Source: Clostridiales bacterium (lineage in GTDB: Bacteria > Bacillota > Clostridia > Lachnospirales > Lachnospiraceae). Taken from it: DNA of 64,000 bases. The translations under genes and the position numbers were made by a program. Every line of letters starts with the position of its first letter. The stretch's first letter is position 1. Of the stretch, positions 25,723-35,665 are shown piece by piece. The notes under the pieces are model-generated. The model was not told the DNA's origin. It did no database searches and worked only from the letters and a program-made list of their open reading frames with translations. Location of the stretch: positions 1-64,000 of the forward strand of contig JAHAJA010000008.1 of NCBI GenBank assembly GCA_018372435.1. The letters run 5' to 3'.

Positions 25723-26533
25723 TTACTTCACCACCTTCATTTTCTTCAGCCATGCTGTTTCTCATAGTCGGTGGAAGGAATGATTTTAATTTTTCTTCAA
25801 TTACACGTGGATTTTCACCAGCTTGAATTGATAACAATCCTTCTACCATAACCTCTTTTGTCATTATTTCTGTATCATTATTTGACTTCAGTTTGGAAGC
25901 AATCGGTGTACAAATCCAGTTTGCAAGCATGGAACCATATAAAGTAGTGATAAGGGCAACCGCCATCGAAGGACCGATTGAATCAGGATCATTCATTTGT
26001 TTTAACATATTAATCAGACCAATTAAGGTACCAATCATACCCCAAGCAGGTCCCATTGTTGCAAGATCTTCCCAGAAGGATATTGTACTTTTATGTCTTC
26101 CTTCTATGGAGATCAATTCTGTTTCCAAGATACTTCGTACAAGTTCTGGATCAGTACCATCAACAATTAATAAAATTCCTTTTTTTAAAAAAGTATCTTC
26201 AATTCCATTCGCTGCTTCTTCAAGAGCAAGCAGTCCTTCTTTTCTAGCAACATTAGACAACTCAATAATTGTTGTAATAGTTTCAGCTTCATTGGAAGGT
26301 AACGTTTTTAATGCTAATTTGAAACTCTTTAAATTATTAAAGAATTCCTTTGTACTCTTTGAAGCTGTATAAACAGCCATAAAAGAACCACCAAAAGTAA
26401 TTAATACAGAAGGATAATTAATAAAACTTGCTAATTTGTAAAAATCAAAACCTAACGTATCCTCATTAAAAACGATACCAAATATTACCAATATAAAACT
26501 TAGTATCAATCCAACTATAGTTGCTATATCCAT
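25715..26533 (-). CDS. motA: Flagellar stator protein MotA
   Basis: The 272-aa stator pentamer subunit has four transmembrane helices and a large cytosolic loop with charged residues that push on FliG. The family signature 'PAWGMIGTLIGLINMLKQM' starts the third helix and 'TTLYGSMLANWICTPIA' the fourth. It is translationally coupled to motB. Confidence 0.96.
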   Translation of the reverse strand: MDIATIVGLILSFILVIFGIVFNEDTLGFDFYKLASFINYPSVLITFGGSFMAVYTASKSTKEFFNNLKSFKLALKTLPSNEAETITTIIELSNVARKEGLLALEEAANGIEDTFLKKGILLIVDGTDPELVRSILETELISIEGRHKSTISFWEDLATMGPAWGMIGTLIGLINMLKQMNDPDSIGPSMAVALITTLYGSMLANWICTPIASKLKSNNDTEIMTKEVMVEGLLSIQAGENPRVIEEKLKSFLPPTMRNSMAEENEGGEVNG

Positions 26534-26611
26534 AGCTCCACCGCCTATTCTATGTATTTTAATCTATTTCAAAAGTTTATACTTTTTAAACTCTATTGTT
26601 CAACTCTAAAA

Positions 26612-26803
26612 TCAAATCGTGTTACAATATATCTTTTTCTTAAAACTTATTACTAGTTTTTTAATTTGTTCCATATTCTCGGAAACAATAAATTTCTTCC
26701 CATTAGTCAAGGTAATTACTGTGTCTGGTGTCTCCTCTACGGTTTCAATTAAATCACAATTGATAGAAAACCTTGCTCCGTTCAGCCTCGTTACTTCGAT
26801 CAT
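26612..26803 (-). CDS. flbD: FlbD/SwrD-family small flagellar protein
   Basis: The 63-aa protein has the FlbD pattern 'MIEVTRLNGARFSINCDLIETVEETPDT' (described, residues 1-28) and 'LTNGKKFIVSE'. In Bacillus SwrD (YlzI) raises flagellar motor power. It lies between flgE and motA, the conserved position, with AAGGAGG before the ATG. A 9-bp hairpin lies upstream. Confidence 0.92.
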   Translation of the reverse strand: MIEVTRLNGARFSINCDLIETVEETPDTVITLTNGKKFIVSENMEQIKKLVISFKKKIYCNTI

Positions 26804-26841
26804 AATTTTCCTCCTTGTTTAGTTATCAAAGATATAGTAAA

Positions 26842-26870
26842 TCCTGCTTCTACATTGTAAGGAAGCAGGA
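26842..26870 (-). other. Intergenic hairpin between flgE and flbD
   Basis: TCCTGCTTC (26870-26862) pairs perfectly with GAAGCAGGA (26850-26842) around an 11-nt loop; only a short T stretch (TTTAC) follows. It may act as a partial terminator or an RNA processing/stability hairpin that lowers stator expression relative to the hook. Confidence 0.45.
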
Positions 26871-26986
26871 CTTACTTATCATGTAAATAAGATTCTTCCT
26901 TGAATCTTTACCATTCATTAAAACTTGTAGTTATTCTATTTCTCGCATGAAGTTGAATAACTAATCAAATAAAATCGTTAATGTTA

Positions 26987-28411
26987 TTATCTCTTAAGGT
27001 TGATTAACTCATCTAATAACGTATCCGAAGTAGTAATAATTCTTGAATTTGCCTGGAAACCTCTTTGAGTTGTAATCATGTTTGTAAATTCAGATGATAA
27101 ATCTACATTAGACATTTCAAGTACACCAGTTGAGAATTTACCACCATCTTCTGAAACGTCCTTACCTTTACCATCAAACTCACCAGAGTTTTGTGTTGCA
27201 GCGAACAAACTACCACCAATCGACTCTAAACCTGCTGGATTGGCGAAATTAGCTACAGCAATTTGTCCAAGCAATTTGCTTGTCCCATTATCATAAGAGC
27301 CATAGATTTTACCATCAGTTTGTATACTAATACCAGATAAGTTACCAACTTTCTTTCCGGCACCTGTGTTTTCAAGACTTCCTTTGCTTGAAGAGATACT
27401 ACAAGCTCCAGTTGTTGAGTATTGTGTGATGGAAGATAAGTCATATTTAATTACACCTTCTTTACCAAACAAGGTAACTTTTCCTGTTGTATCGGAGGCC
27501 GCTGTAATTTTCATGTCAAGTGTCTTTATTGGTGCGGCTGCCGTACCTGTGCTTGTTGAAATAAATGCACCTGTATTCGCATCAAATTTAACAACTGCTG
27601 ATGTACCTGTACCTGTAATTTTACCAGTTGCATCTATCGTGTAATTATCACCACCAAAAGTAACACCTGTCATCAAAGCACTCGTAACCGCTTTACCATC
27701 TTTGTCAGTAATACCTGCAAGTGTCATTTTGTATTGATTTTCATCCTTTGTAGCAGCTGTATCCTTTTCCAGCTTAATTTTCGCTGTATACGCATTACCT
27801 AAATTATCATAAAATTCAGATGAAATAATATAACCATCCCCAGTTAAATTACTATCTGTTTTATCAATATTTCCCTTTAATGTAACATCAGTAGTCGCTT
27901 CTGGAGGTGTTGTAGAATTCTCTGGTGTTTGTATTGCTATCTTATTTACTGTATCTTGTTTAATCTTATTAGGATTTTCAGGATCTGGTGACCAACCCAT
28001 TACATAATATCCTGATTCTGTAGCAAGATATCCAGAGCCATCAATTGTGAAAGAACCGTTCTTTGTGAAATAATTTCCGTTTCCATTGTTAACAACAAAG
28101 AATGAGTTTCCTGTAATCATAATATCGGTAGCGTTATCCGTTCTTTGTGCTCCACCTTGTGTAGACATGGAAGCAGAGATTGACGACAATGTAGTTCCTA
28201 AACCAATTTGCTTCGCATTCATACCCGCCATACCAGTTAGTGCATTGGCACCACTGGCACTTTGTGTTGTTTGATAGAAAACGTCTGAAAATTGTACTGT
28301 ACTTGCTTTAAAACCTATTGTATTAACGTTAGCGATATTGTTACCAATAACGTCCATTTTTGTCTGGTGAACCTTAAGTCCTGATACCCCAGAATAAAGT
28401 GATCTCATCAT
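26987..28411 (-). CDS. flgE: Flagellar hook protein FlgE
   Basis: FlgE polymerises into the hook. The N-terminal rod/hook signature 'SLYSGVSGLKVHQTKMDVIGNNIANVNTIGFK' spans residues about 3-34, and the C-terminal 'NMITTQRGFQANSRIITTSD' coiled-coil region is present. A variable T/G-rich middle (about 180-340) forms the surface domain. With the start at 28411 (or the next ATG) AGGAGG lies nine bases upstream, giving about 474 aa. A frame starting 12 codons earlier lacks a ribosome site. Confidence 0.96.
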   Translation of the reverse strand: MMRSLYSGVSGLKVHQTKMDVIGNNIANVNTIGFKASTVQFSDVFYQTTQSASGANALTGMAGMNAKQIGLGTTLSSISASMSTQGGAQRTDNATDIMITGNSFFVVNNGNGNYFTKNGSFTIDGSGYLATESGYYVMGWSPDPENPNKIKQDTVNKIAIQTPENSTTPPEATTDVTLKGNIDKTDSNLTGDGYIISSEFYDNLGNAYTAKIKLEKDTAATKDENQYKMTLAGITDKDGKAVTSALMTGVTFGGDNYTIDATGKITGTGTSAVVKFDANTGAFISTSTGTAAAPIKTLDMKITAASDTTGKVTLFGKEGVIKYDLSSITQYSTTGACSISSSKGSLENTGAGKKVGNLSGISIQTDGKIYGSYDNGTSKLLGQIAVANFANPAGLESIGGSLFAATQNSGEFDGKGKDVSEDGGKFSTGVLEMSNVDLSSEFTNMITTQRGFQANSRIITTSDTLLDELINLKR

Positions 28412-28510
28412 AATGCATATCCTCCTATTATGTAGCGCGTTATGCAATTTCTTATCCCAATAACTTTATCTGTCATTCAAAAGTTATAAGCCTCCTATAA
28501 GGTCCGGCCT

Positions 28511-28921
28511 CTATGCTATAACCGCGCCATCAATGTTTGTAAATACTTTGCTTTCATTTTCCTCTATCGCTGTTACTACTGTACTACTAGGAACATTCAC
28601 TATGAACGCCATGTTGTCTATCATAACAAGCGATTCCTTAATACCTTTTTGTTGAGCTTTACGTGTACCATCTTCCAAACGTTGTAAAACCTCTCCAGAC
28701 AAATCAATATTTCTACTCTCTAATCTTTGATTTGCATGTTTTGAGAATTTTAAAGATGTTTCCGTTTTTTCTTCTAACCCTTGTTGCTGTTTGGTTTCGA
28801 ATAATTCTTTAAACGAAAGGGCTGTTTCTGTCTTCGGTTTTTCATGTGTTATTTTACGATTTTGAAGAAACTGACCCGTCATTTGCTCAATCGACGTGTA
28901 TTGACTGTTTCTGATATCCAT
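28511..28921 (-). CDS. Flagellar operon protein of the TIGR02530 type
   Basis: The 136-aa protein has a conserved C-terminal half 'FSKHANQRLESRNIDLSGEVLQRLEDGTRKAQQKG' (described, about residues 57-92) and ends 'VVTAIEENESKVFTNIDGAVI'. It is found between flgD and flgE across Firmicutes. The function is unknown; a hook-assembly or FliK-related role has been suggested only from position. Confidence 0.85.
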   Translation of the reverse strand: MDIRNSQYTSIEQMTGQFLQNRKITHEKPKTETALSFKELFETKQQQGLEEKTETSLKFSKHANQRLESRNIDLSGEVLQRLEDGTRKAQQKGIKESLVMIDNMAFIVNVPSSTVVTAIEENESKVFTNIDGAVIA

Positions 28922-28973
28922 ATCTTATCACCTCACACAGAGAAAAGTTCCTTCTCTTCTCCACCCATATCTG

Positions 28974-29768
28974 TTACTTAGTTGCATCACCCTTGGTTTT
29001 ATCTTCCTCGGTTTTATCACCATCATTTGTCCCACCGTCAGAATCCTCTTCTACAGGTTTATTGACAACTGTAACTGTTACCTTGTTACTAACCGTTGTT
29101 TCATATGTGTTATTGAAGCTTATTGAAATCCTATAAGTACCTTCTTCTAATTCATCAAATGCTTCTTTCTTAATTGTTAATTTATCGTCTTTAATAGTAA
29201 TGAACTTTTCATTGATTTCTTTACCATCAATTGTTACAATCGCTTTTGAAGCTGAATGTTCACCATATCCTAGACTAATCTTGATATCTGCATCTTTCGG
29301 ATCTGCTATATTATACGTAATTTTTGTATCAGCTACCTGTGGCAATTGATTCATATAATCACTGTTAATTACCGTATCTAACTGATCAGCTGGATATAAA
29401 TTACCACCAATTGAGAAATATGCTTTTCCATTCGTAACAGTGACAAAGTCTACCGTACCACTATAGTACGATGTACTACCATTGCTATCAACCGCCTTCA
29501 TAATTACATCTTTTCCAACTAAGCCAAATGATTGAGAATTTGTCATTGTTGTCCCAAGATTTTGTAACTGTTCTAATTGTGAAAACGTTGCTAATTGCGC
29601 AACAAATTCAGTATCAGATGAAGGATTTAATGGATCTTGGTACTTCATCTGTGTTACTAGTAACTGAAGGAATGCATCTTTGCCCAAAGAGTTGTTTGAC
29701 GAATCCGAATTTACAGTTGATGTTTTTTTAATTACACCATCGGTTATTGTTCCTATTAGATCTGACAT
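28974..29768 (-). CDS. flgD: Hook cap/scaffold protein FlgD
   Basis: FlgD caps the growing hook. The N-terminal core motif is clear: 'LGKDAFLQLLVTQMKYQDPLNPSSDTEFVAQLATFSQLEQLQ', described from residues about 28-70. Tudor/Ig-like beta segments follow and then a Thr/Asp/Lys-rich tail of about 25 residues. The length is 264 aa, and it follows fliK. Confidence 0.95.
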   Translation of the reverse strand: MSDLIGTITDGVIKKTSTVNSDSSNNSLGKDAFLQLLVTQMKYQDPLNPSSDTEFVAQLATFSQLEQLQNLGTTMTNSQSFGLVGKDVIMKAVDSNGSTSYYSGTVDFVTVTNGKAYFSIGGNLYPADQLDTVINSDYMNQLPQVADTKITYNIADPKDADIKISLGYGEHSASKAIVTIDGKEINEKFITIKDDKLTIKKEAFDELEEGTYRISISFNNTYETTVSNKVTVTVVNKPVEEDSDGGTNDGDKTEEDKTKGDATK

Positions 29769-29792
29769 AGCCCTACCTCCTTTTCGAATTTT

Positions 29793-31133
29793 CTATGCAC
29801 TATAATCGACACTGTTACCATTTTGGCTCATAATATCAATCTTCATTGCTTCTTCTTCTGTTATATCATCTTCAAGCAGATCAAGATCGGCTAAATTAAT
29901 ATTTTTCTTCTTACCAGAAGATTTTTGTTGTTCTTTACTGCCTTCAGACATGTTATCTTGCGAAAAAGGCGAATTTGAAACTAAAACTTCTACTGCATCA
30001 ACTTTTAAACCTTGATTTGTAAAATTATCTTTTAGCGTCTGCATTTGACTTTCCAATGCTTCTTTAGCTATTTCATTTTGAACTGTAAATTGAGCTGTTA
30101 ATAGCCCGTTTTTTTCAGCTACTACTAAATTTACTTTACCTAAACTTTCAGGATTTAAATTCATCTCCATACTTGTCTGGTCAGGCTTAATAATCACCTT
30201 GATTTGTTCCACTACTTGATTCGCAATATCTCTCAACTGTTGAATTTGAACAAGTTCATTACCAAAACTCTCCACTGTATTAACCTTAGTAACATTATTA
30301 AGAATCGTATTAAGGTTTGCATGTTCAACAGAAGGATCTTGTTTTTGTTTGTTAGAACTTGAAGTATCCGCATCAGAATCAGTTGTGTGTTTTTGGACTT
30401 CAACCTTGATATCTTGATTCTCCACAGTCGACTTCTGATTTAAAGTTTTTTGATTATTAACTACATCTTCTTCTGAATCATCATTAACAGTTGTTGTAAC
30501 CACAGCTTCTTCTGCAGGAACATCTTCTGCATTCTTAAGGTTCAAGTTCTCAAGATGCAAAGCTATATCTTCAGTAGTTAATCCCATTTCTTCCAAATCA
30601 ACTTGTCCAATTTGTTCAACTAATTGACTAAATTGGTCAGACAAAAGTTGGTCAGTTAACATCTGTGTGGGATCACTTAAGCCATTTGCCTCCATAAAAA
30701 CTTGAGCCAAATTACTTGGTTCTAGTAGTTGAAGATAGTTTAATCCCAAAGTTGACATAATAACTTCTAATTGTTCTTCTGTGATTTCAAGATTATCCAT
30801 TATTATGTTTTTAACTTCTGTCGTCAATTGATTTAATTTGTCCTCAATCGGGTTCTTATCGTTGCTTACATTGTTAGTAGCATCTGTTAAGTCCGACTTC
30901 TTTGTTTCATTAACCGTCTTTTTACTATCATCATTATTACTCGTTTTATTGTTACTCTGACTAACTACAGATGTTTTCTTATCAACGGTCTGACTATTGT
31001 TATTTTCTTCTCTAGATTGTAAATTTCCATCCATTATACCTTGAAAATCAGTATTCTTTCCAGTATTTACTTTAGAACTAGCTTGGTAACTTGTAATAGT
31101 TGGTATCTGTGACATTACTTCATTTGCTTTCAT
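29793..31133 (-). CDS. fliK: Hook-length control protein FliK
   Basis: FliK measures hook length and triggers the FlhB switch. The 446-aa protein has a long polar, N/S/T/K-rich N-terminal ruler region and a C-terminal Flg_hook domain ('MEMNLNPESLGKVNLVV', 'LTAQFTVQNEIAKEALE') near residues 325-400. It has a 145-bp gap upstream and a good AAAGGAGG ribosome site. Confidence 0.92.
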   Translation of the reverse strand: MKANEVMSQIPTITSYQASSKVNTGKNTDFQGIMDGNLQSREENNNSQTVDKKTSVVSQSNNKTSNNDDSKKTVNETKKSDLTDATNNVSNDKNPIEDKLNQLTTEVKNIIMDNLEITEEQLEVIMSTLGLNYLQLLEPSNLAQVFMEANGLSDPTQMLTDQLLSDQFSQLVEQIGQVDLEEMGLTTEDIALHLENLNLKNAEDVPAEEAVVTTTVNDDSEEDVVNNQKTLNQKSTVENQDIKVEVQKHTTDSDADTSSSNKQKQDPSVEHANLNTILNNVTKVNTVESFGNELVQIQQLRDIANQVVEQIKVIIKPDQTSMEMNLNPESLGKVNLVVAEKNGLLTAQFTVQNEIAKEALESQMQTLKDNFTNQGLKVDAVEVLVSNSPFSQDNMSEGSKEQQKSSGKKKNINLADLDLLEDDITEEEAMKIDIMSQNGNSVDYSA

Positions 31134-31278
31134 GTTTTTCCTCCTTTCATAATAATAATCTATATCTAAAACTTATATTGTTATTAATCATTTGTAACCA
31201 TTCAGAATGTTCAAGAAAAGGTAAGTCATTCAAACTGTATTTCTGAACAGTTACATTAATACAAGTTTTAGTACCAAT

Positions 31279-32043
31279 TTAATTATCGTCAAGCGTTGAA
31301 AGACGTTTAACGACTTTTGCATTAAACAATGGGTCCATCTCATCCATAATCGTAGCACTTTGTGCTGGTTTCATTGCTTTCAATATTTTACATACTAACT
31401 TAATATCACCTGTCATCTCTTGCATTGTTTGTGCAGCCACTTTCGGATCCATCTTAGCAAAGCGATCTGCTTGTGTCTGGATTAGCTCATCTGCGGCAAG
31501 TTGTTCTATCACTTGTCGATAAATCTCTTCAGCATTAGCAGGATCTATTCCTTCATAAAACTTCTTATATTCTTCGATATCTGGTGCTTGTTCCGCGAAT
31601 ACTACTTCTTCATTAAATTCTTTAAGCTTCTTCTCGTATTCTAATTGATTATCTTCAAACACTTGTAATCTTGCGACTTCAGCCTGTAAATCAAGAATTG
31701 TACTATCATTTGTACTATTAGAACTTTGAGTAGATTCTAGCTGTCTCTCAAGTTCCTTAATTTTAGCGTTTGCCTTCGCAATATCGCTATATTCATAATC
31801 ATTCTCTTCAGCTAATAGTTCATCAGATACATCTGGTAATATCTTATTAATAATAGGTACATCTTTCAGAATTGGACGTAATACCCCTGATCCAAAACCT
31901 CCAACATCGAATTTTACTAATAAAGCAAAAATAGCAAGCCAAATTAGGACTATAAGTACAGCTATAAGTACTGTAACAATTCGATTTCCACCTTTTTCTT
32001 CACTATCCAGTTCCATCTCATTTCTATTTTTGTTTTTCGCCAT
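31279..32043 (-). CDS. MotE/YlxF-like flagellar protein with MgtE-N-type domain
   Basis: The 254-aa protein has one transmembrane helix (about 22-46), a coiled coil (about 85-145) and a C-terminal MgtE_N-like helical domain ('LIQTQADRFAKMDPKVAAQTMQEM', 'AKVVKRLSTLDD'). MotE-type proteins act as chaperones for MotC or share the FliK neighbourhood, and Bacillus has ylxF at this position. Its role here is inferred only from location between fliJ and fliK. Confidence 0.8.
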   Translation of the reverse strand: MAKNKNRNEMELDSEEKGGNRIVTVLIAVLIVLIWLAIFALLVKFDVGGFGSGVLRPILKDVPIINKILPDVSDELLAEENDYEYSDIAKANAKIKELERQLESTQSSNSTNDSTILDLQAEVARLQVFEDNQLEYEKKLKEFNEEVVFAEQAPDIEEYKKFYEGIDPANAEEIYRQVIEQLAADELIQTQADRFAKMDPKVAAQTMQEMTGDIKLVCKILKAMKPAQSATIMDEMDPLFNAKVVKRLSTLDDN

Positions 32044-32045
32044 AC

Positions 32046-32507
32046 TTAATCTTCCTCACTACTTACCGTATTATTGTTATATTTGAAACTTACTAATTCA
32101 TCAATTTCCTTACTCTCTATGGAATTTAACTCATTCTTAAATTCTTCAAACTCATTTTCTTTTAATTTTTCATGAGTCTTTCGATCAACCATAATTTCGG
32201 TTAGTTTTACTCTTGCAGCTTCTAACTCATTCTCTGCACGTTTTACCATAAGCATCTGAATTTTAATCTTGTACTTCATGGTTTCAACGGCTTCTTCATA
32301 CCATTTGATATCTTGAATGTTTAGTAAAGATTGCATCTGCATCTTTAATTCTTGTTGATATTTCTGTTTTTTTATGTTTAGATCTTCTAATTTCTTCTCT
32401 TCTGTTGTTAATTTATGTCTTGCTATAGAAAATTCCGTTTTCTGTTGCTCTTCTAATTTATACTTAATATCAAGTATATTTTGCATTGTATATATGAACT
32501 TGGCCAC
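32046..32507 (-). CDS. fliJ: Flagellar export chaperone FliJ
   Basis: This 153-aa, almost wholly alpha-helical coiled-coil protein ('YTMQNILDIKYKLEEQQKTEF' at the start) sits directly after fliI. FliJ is the central stalk of the export ATPase ring and escorts chaperones. Sequence conservation is low in this family, so length, coiled coil and position carry the call. Confidence 0.9.
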   Translation of the reverse strand: MAKFIYTMQNILDIKYKLEEQQKTEFSIARHKLTTEEKKLEDLNIKKQKYQQELKMQMQSLLNIQDIKWYEEAVETMKYKIKIQMLMVKRAENELEAARVKLTEIMVDRKTHEKLKENEFEEFKNELNSIESKEIDELVSFKYNNNTVSSEED

Positions 32508-32515
32508 CTTATCAC

Positions 32516-33826
32516 CTATTCTTCAAATATATTCTCTAATAAAGAGACAACTTCATTAAAATCAAATTTTTCATCAACATCCTGTCTCAGGAACGCATTC
32601 ACTTCTTCAATTTTTTCAATTGCATAATCAATATTCTTATTAGAACCACTTTTATAGGCACCAATATTAATCAAATCTTCTGCTTCACTATAAGTGGCAA
32701 GAACACTTTTTAATTTACTTGCATTCGTTTTATGTTCCTTTTTCGCAACAGAACTCATAACACGAGAAATGCTTTGTAATATATCTATTGCAGGATAATG
32801 ATTCTTGTGTCCTAGTTTTCTAGACAGCATAATATGTCCATCTAAAATACCTCTGGCTGTATCCGTGATTGGTTCATTGAAATCGTCACCATCAACTAGG
32901 ACAGTATATAATCCAGTAATGGATCCAACTTCAGAATTACCAGCACGCTCAAGTAGTTTTGGCATCTCTGCATATACACTTGGTGGATACCCTCGAGATA
33001 CAGGAGGCTCACCAGACGCCAAACCAATTTCTCTTTGAGCCATAGAAAAACGAGTAAGAGAATCCATCATAAGTAGAACATCTTTCCCTTGATCTCTAAA
33101 ATACTCCGCAATTGCGGTTGCTGTCTTTGCAGCTTTATTACGAATTAATGCCGGCTTATCAGAAGTTGCAACAACTACTATTGACCTTCGCATACCTTCC
33201 TCACCCAAGTCTCGTTCAATGAATTCTCGTACTTCTCTGCCACGCTCTCCAATAAGAGCAATAACATTAATATCCGCTTTCGTGTTTCTCGCAAACATAC
33301 CAAGCAATGTACTTTTACCAACACCACTACCTGCGAATATTCCGATTCTTTGCCCTTTACCAACCGTAATTAATCCATCAACTGCCTTAACACCTAGAGG
33401 TAAAACAGAATCAATTATCTTTCTCTTTAATGGATCAGGTGGCTCTGCCACAACAGGGTAAGACGAACTTGAGTGTAACCCCGACCCATCGATAGGATTT
33501 CCTAGGCCATCTAATGTTTTTCCAAGTAACTCATCACCAACTTGAACTTGCAACGGTTGATGGGTACTTTCTACCATACTACCAATTCCTACTCCTTCGA
33601 CATTGCCGTATGGCATTAATAGAATTCTATTATCTTTAAATCCTACTACTTCCGCCATAATCTTCTGCGTTTTGTCTTGCGAGGTAATCACACACAAATC
33701 ATTCAGATTAGCACTTGGACCAATCGATTCAATTGTAAGACCAACAACCTTAACAACTTTACCAAGCCTACGCTCGTACTTTTTGTCAAGTAATTCTGTG
33801 TATTTATTAAAGTCTATCACACTCAA
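32516..33826 (-). CDS. fliI: Flagellum-specific ATPase FliI
   Basis: FliI powers early steps of type III export. The 436-aa protein has Walker A 'GSGVGKSTLLGMF' near residue 165, the 'ALIGERGREVREFIE' segment, Walker B 'DVLLMMDSLTRFSMAQRE' and the family's 'SGEPPVSRGYPPSVYAEMPKLLER' region, described in parts. The start is a TTG at 33826 with AGGTAA upstream; a GTG two codons later is possible. Confidence 0.96.
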   Translation of the reverse strand: MSVIDFNKYTELLDKKYERRLGKVVKVVGLTIESIGPSANLNDLCVITSQDKTQKIMAEVVGFKDNRILLMPYGNVEGVGIGSMVESTHQPLQVQVGDELLGKTLDGLGNPIDGSGLHSSSSYPVVAEPPDPLKRKIIDSVLPLGVKAVDGLITVGKGQRIGIFAGSGVGKSTLLGMFARNTKADINVIALIGERGREVREFIERDLGEEGMRRSIVVVATSDKPALIRNKAAKTATAIAEYFRDQGKDVLLMMDSLTRFSMAQREIGLASGEPPVSRGYPPSVYAEMPKLLERAGNSEVGSITGLYTVLVDGDDFNEPITDTARGILDGHIMLSRKLGHKNHYPAIDILQSISRVMSSVAKKEHKTNASKLKSVLATYSEAEDLINIGAYKSGSNKNIDYAIEKIEEVNAFLRQDVDEKFDFNEVVSLLENIFEE

Positions 33827-33849
33827 CTGATTACCTGCTTTCTTTTATT

Positions 33850-34650
33850 CTATATACCCGCTAAAAAACGCAGGTCTGTAATTAGATTTTCTAATTGAAC
33901 TTCTAAACTGCAATCAATTACACTTGTGTCTGTTTCAATAAAACATTGAGATTTCTCAAGTTTATTATCTATTACAATCTCAACAATTGCATTTTCTTTT
34001 AATAACGCCTTAACCACATCAACTCTGTTCTTTACATACTCATAATCTTCTCTTGATACACGAATGCAATAATTTTCATCATTCTCATTATCTTCAAGAG
34101 CTTTTTGAATTAGATGTAAAATTACAGATTTATGTTCAGACGAAGCAATTCCTGTTAATTTTTCCAAAAGGTTAGCTACCAGATTGGTATATTGAGGTTC
34201 AATGTTTTGTATTATCCTTTGTTGTTCTCTTGCATTTTCTTTGATCTGATTTTTTAGGTCTTCTTGCAATTTAGACACTTCATCTTTACCATCTTGGTAA
34301 CCTTGTTGGAATCCAGCAGTCTTTGATTCCTCAATTATCTGTTCTGCCTCTTCTTTCGCATCTTGAATAATACGTTTTGCTTCTTCATTTGCTTTATTAA
34401 TAATGCCTTCCGCTTCTCTGTTAATAAGCTCGAAATCAGGTTGTTCTACCTGACTTACAGGCACAGCTTGAAGACCTGGAACGAATCCGTCCAAGCCCCC
34501 TTCAGTCTCAGCTGTTTGTGTGGTTTTGATAATTTCTAGATTCTCAAAGCCTAGCGGTTTAAAAAAAGGAAGTTTGGAGTCAGAGTCGATAACAATTTTT
34601 TCTTCTTTATCATAATTCACATAATTGAATTTAATTAAGTTACTAGACAA
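33850..34650 (-). CDS. fliH: Flagellar export regulator FliH
   Basis: FliH binds FliI and restrains its ATPase. The 266-aa product has a central helical region rich in A/E/K with a long coiled coil (about 75-150, including GxxxG-free 'EAKRIIQDAKEEAEQIIEESK') and a C-terminal V-ATPase-E-like domain. I prefer the TTG at 34650, nine bases after GGAGGTG. A GTG four codons upstream lies inside that ribosome site. Either start overlaps the fliG stop, indicating coupling. Confidence 0.92.
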   Translation of the reverse strand: MSSNLIKFNYVNYDKEEKIVIDSDSKLPFFKPLGFENLEIIKTTQTAETEGGLDGFVPGLQAVPVSQVEQPDFELINREAEGIINKANEEAKRIIQDAKEEAEQIIEESKTAGFQQGYQDGKDEVSKLQEDLKNQIKENAREQQRIIQNIEPQYTNLVANLLEKLTGIASSEHKSVILHLIQKALEDNENDENYCIRVSREDYEYVKNRVDVVKALLKENAIVEIVIDNKLEKSQCFIETDTSVIDCSLEVQLENLITDLRFLAGI

Positions 34651-35659
34651 CGATCTCGTCACCTCCGCCTCTAGAGATTATAATTTCACCAGAGTCTTCT
34701 AACTTACGAATAATATTAACAATTTTCTGCTGTGCTTCTTCAACATCCTTCATACGAATAGGTCCCATGAAATCCATATCCTCTTTTATCATTGCGGATA
34801 AACGTTTTGATAAGTTATTAAAGATAACTGTTTGAACTTCTTCATTAGAACCTTTAAGTGCAACAGCAAGTTCATTATTATCAACTTCTCTAAGAACTCT
34901 CTGAATAGACTTATCATCAAGAGAAAGAATATCTTCGAATACAAACATTTTTCTTCTAATCTCATCAGCAAGTTCTGGTTCTTCGATTTCAAGAGTTTCC
35001 ATGATATGTTTTTCAGTACCACGATCAACAGTATTCAAGATATCTACGATAGAATCCACACCACCAACGATTGTATAATCTTGATTTACAAGTGATGATA
35101 ACTTTCTTTCCAATACTTTTTCCACCTCTTTAATTACATCTGGCGATGTACGGTCCATCTGTGCAATACGTTTCGCAACATCTGCTTGTTTATCCGGAGC
35201 AAGTGAGGATATAATTGCTGCCGATTGTGAAGAAGAAAGGTATGACAAAATTAATGCAATGGTTTGAGGATGCTCATCTTGAATAAAGTTCAACAACTGA
35301 CTCGCATCTGTCTTTCGAATGAATTCAAACGGACGTACTTGTAGACTCGCTGTAAGTTTACCAATAACATCTCTTGCCTTCTCCGCACCAAGTGCTTTTT
35401 CAAGAAGCTCTTTAGCGTAACCAATACCACCTTCAGCGATATATTGTTGTGCAAGACAGATTTCATAGAATTCATCTAATACGTCATCTTTTACAGTTTG
35501 CGATATGCTTCGTGTATTGGCAATTTCAAGTGTAAGTTGTTCTATCTCATCTTCTTTTAAATGCTTGAATATATTAGCTGACTTTTCTGGTCCCAATGCA
35601 ATTAGTAAAATCGCAGCTTTTTGAACACCTGAAATATCAGAGTTTTTCTGTGTTGCCAT
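34643..35659 (-). CDS. fliG: Flagellar switch protein FliG
   Basis: FliG transmits stator torque to the rotor. The 338-aa protein has the three FliG domains: N-terminal ('VQKAAILLIALGPEKSANIFKHL'), middle ('EHPQTIALILSYL', the EHPQR-type motif) and C-terminal with charged torque helix ('DVEEAQQKIVNIIRKLEDSGEI'). It lies between fliF and fliH. Confidence 0.98.
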   Translation of the reverse strand: MATQKNSDISGVQKAAILLIALGPEKSANIFKHLKEDEIEQLTLEIANTRSISQTVKDDVLDEFYEICLAQQYIAEGGIGYAKELLEKALGAEKARDVIGKLTASLQVRPFEFIRKTDASQLLNFIQDEHPQTIALILSYLSSSQSAAIISSLAPDKQADVAKRIAQMDRTSPDVIKEVEKVLERKLSSLVNQDYTIVGGVDSIVDILNTVDRGTEKHIMETLEIEEPELADEIRRKMFVFEDILSLDDKSIQRVLREVDNNELAVALKGSNEEVQTVIFNNLSKRLSAMIKEDMDFMGPIRMKDVEEAQQKIVNIIRKLEDSGEIIISRGGGDEIVV

Positions 35660-35665
35660 ATAAGG

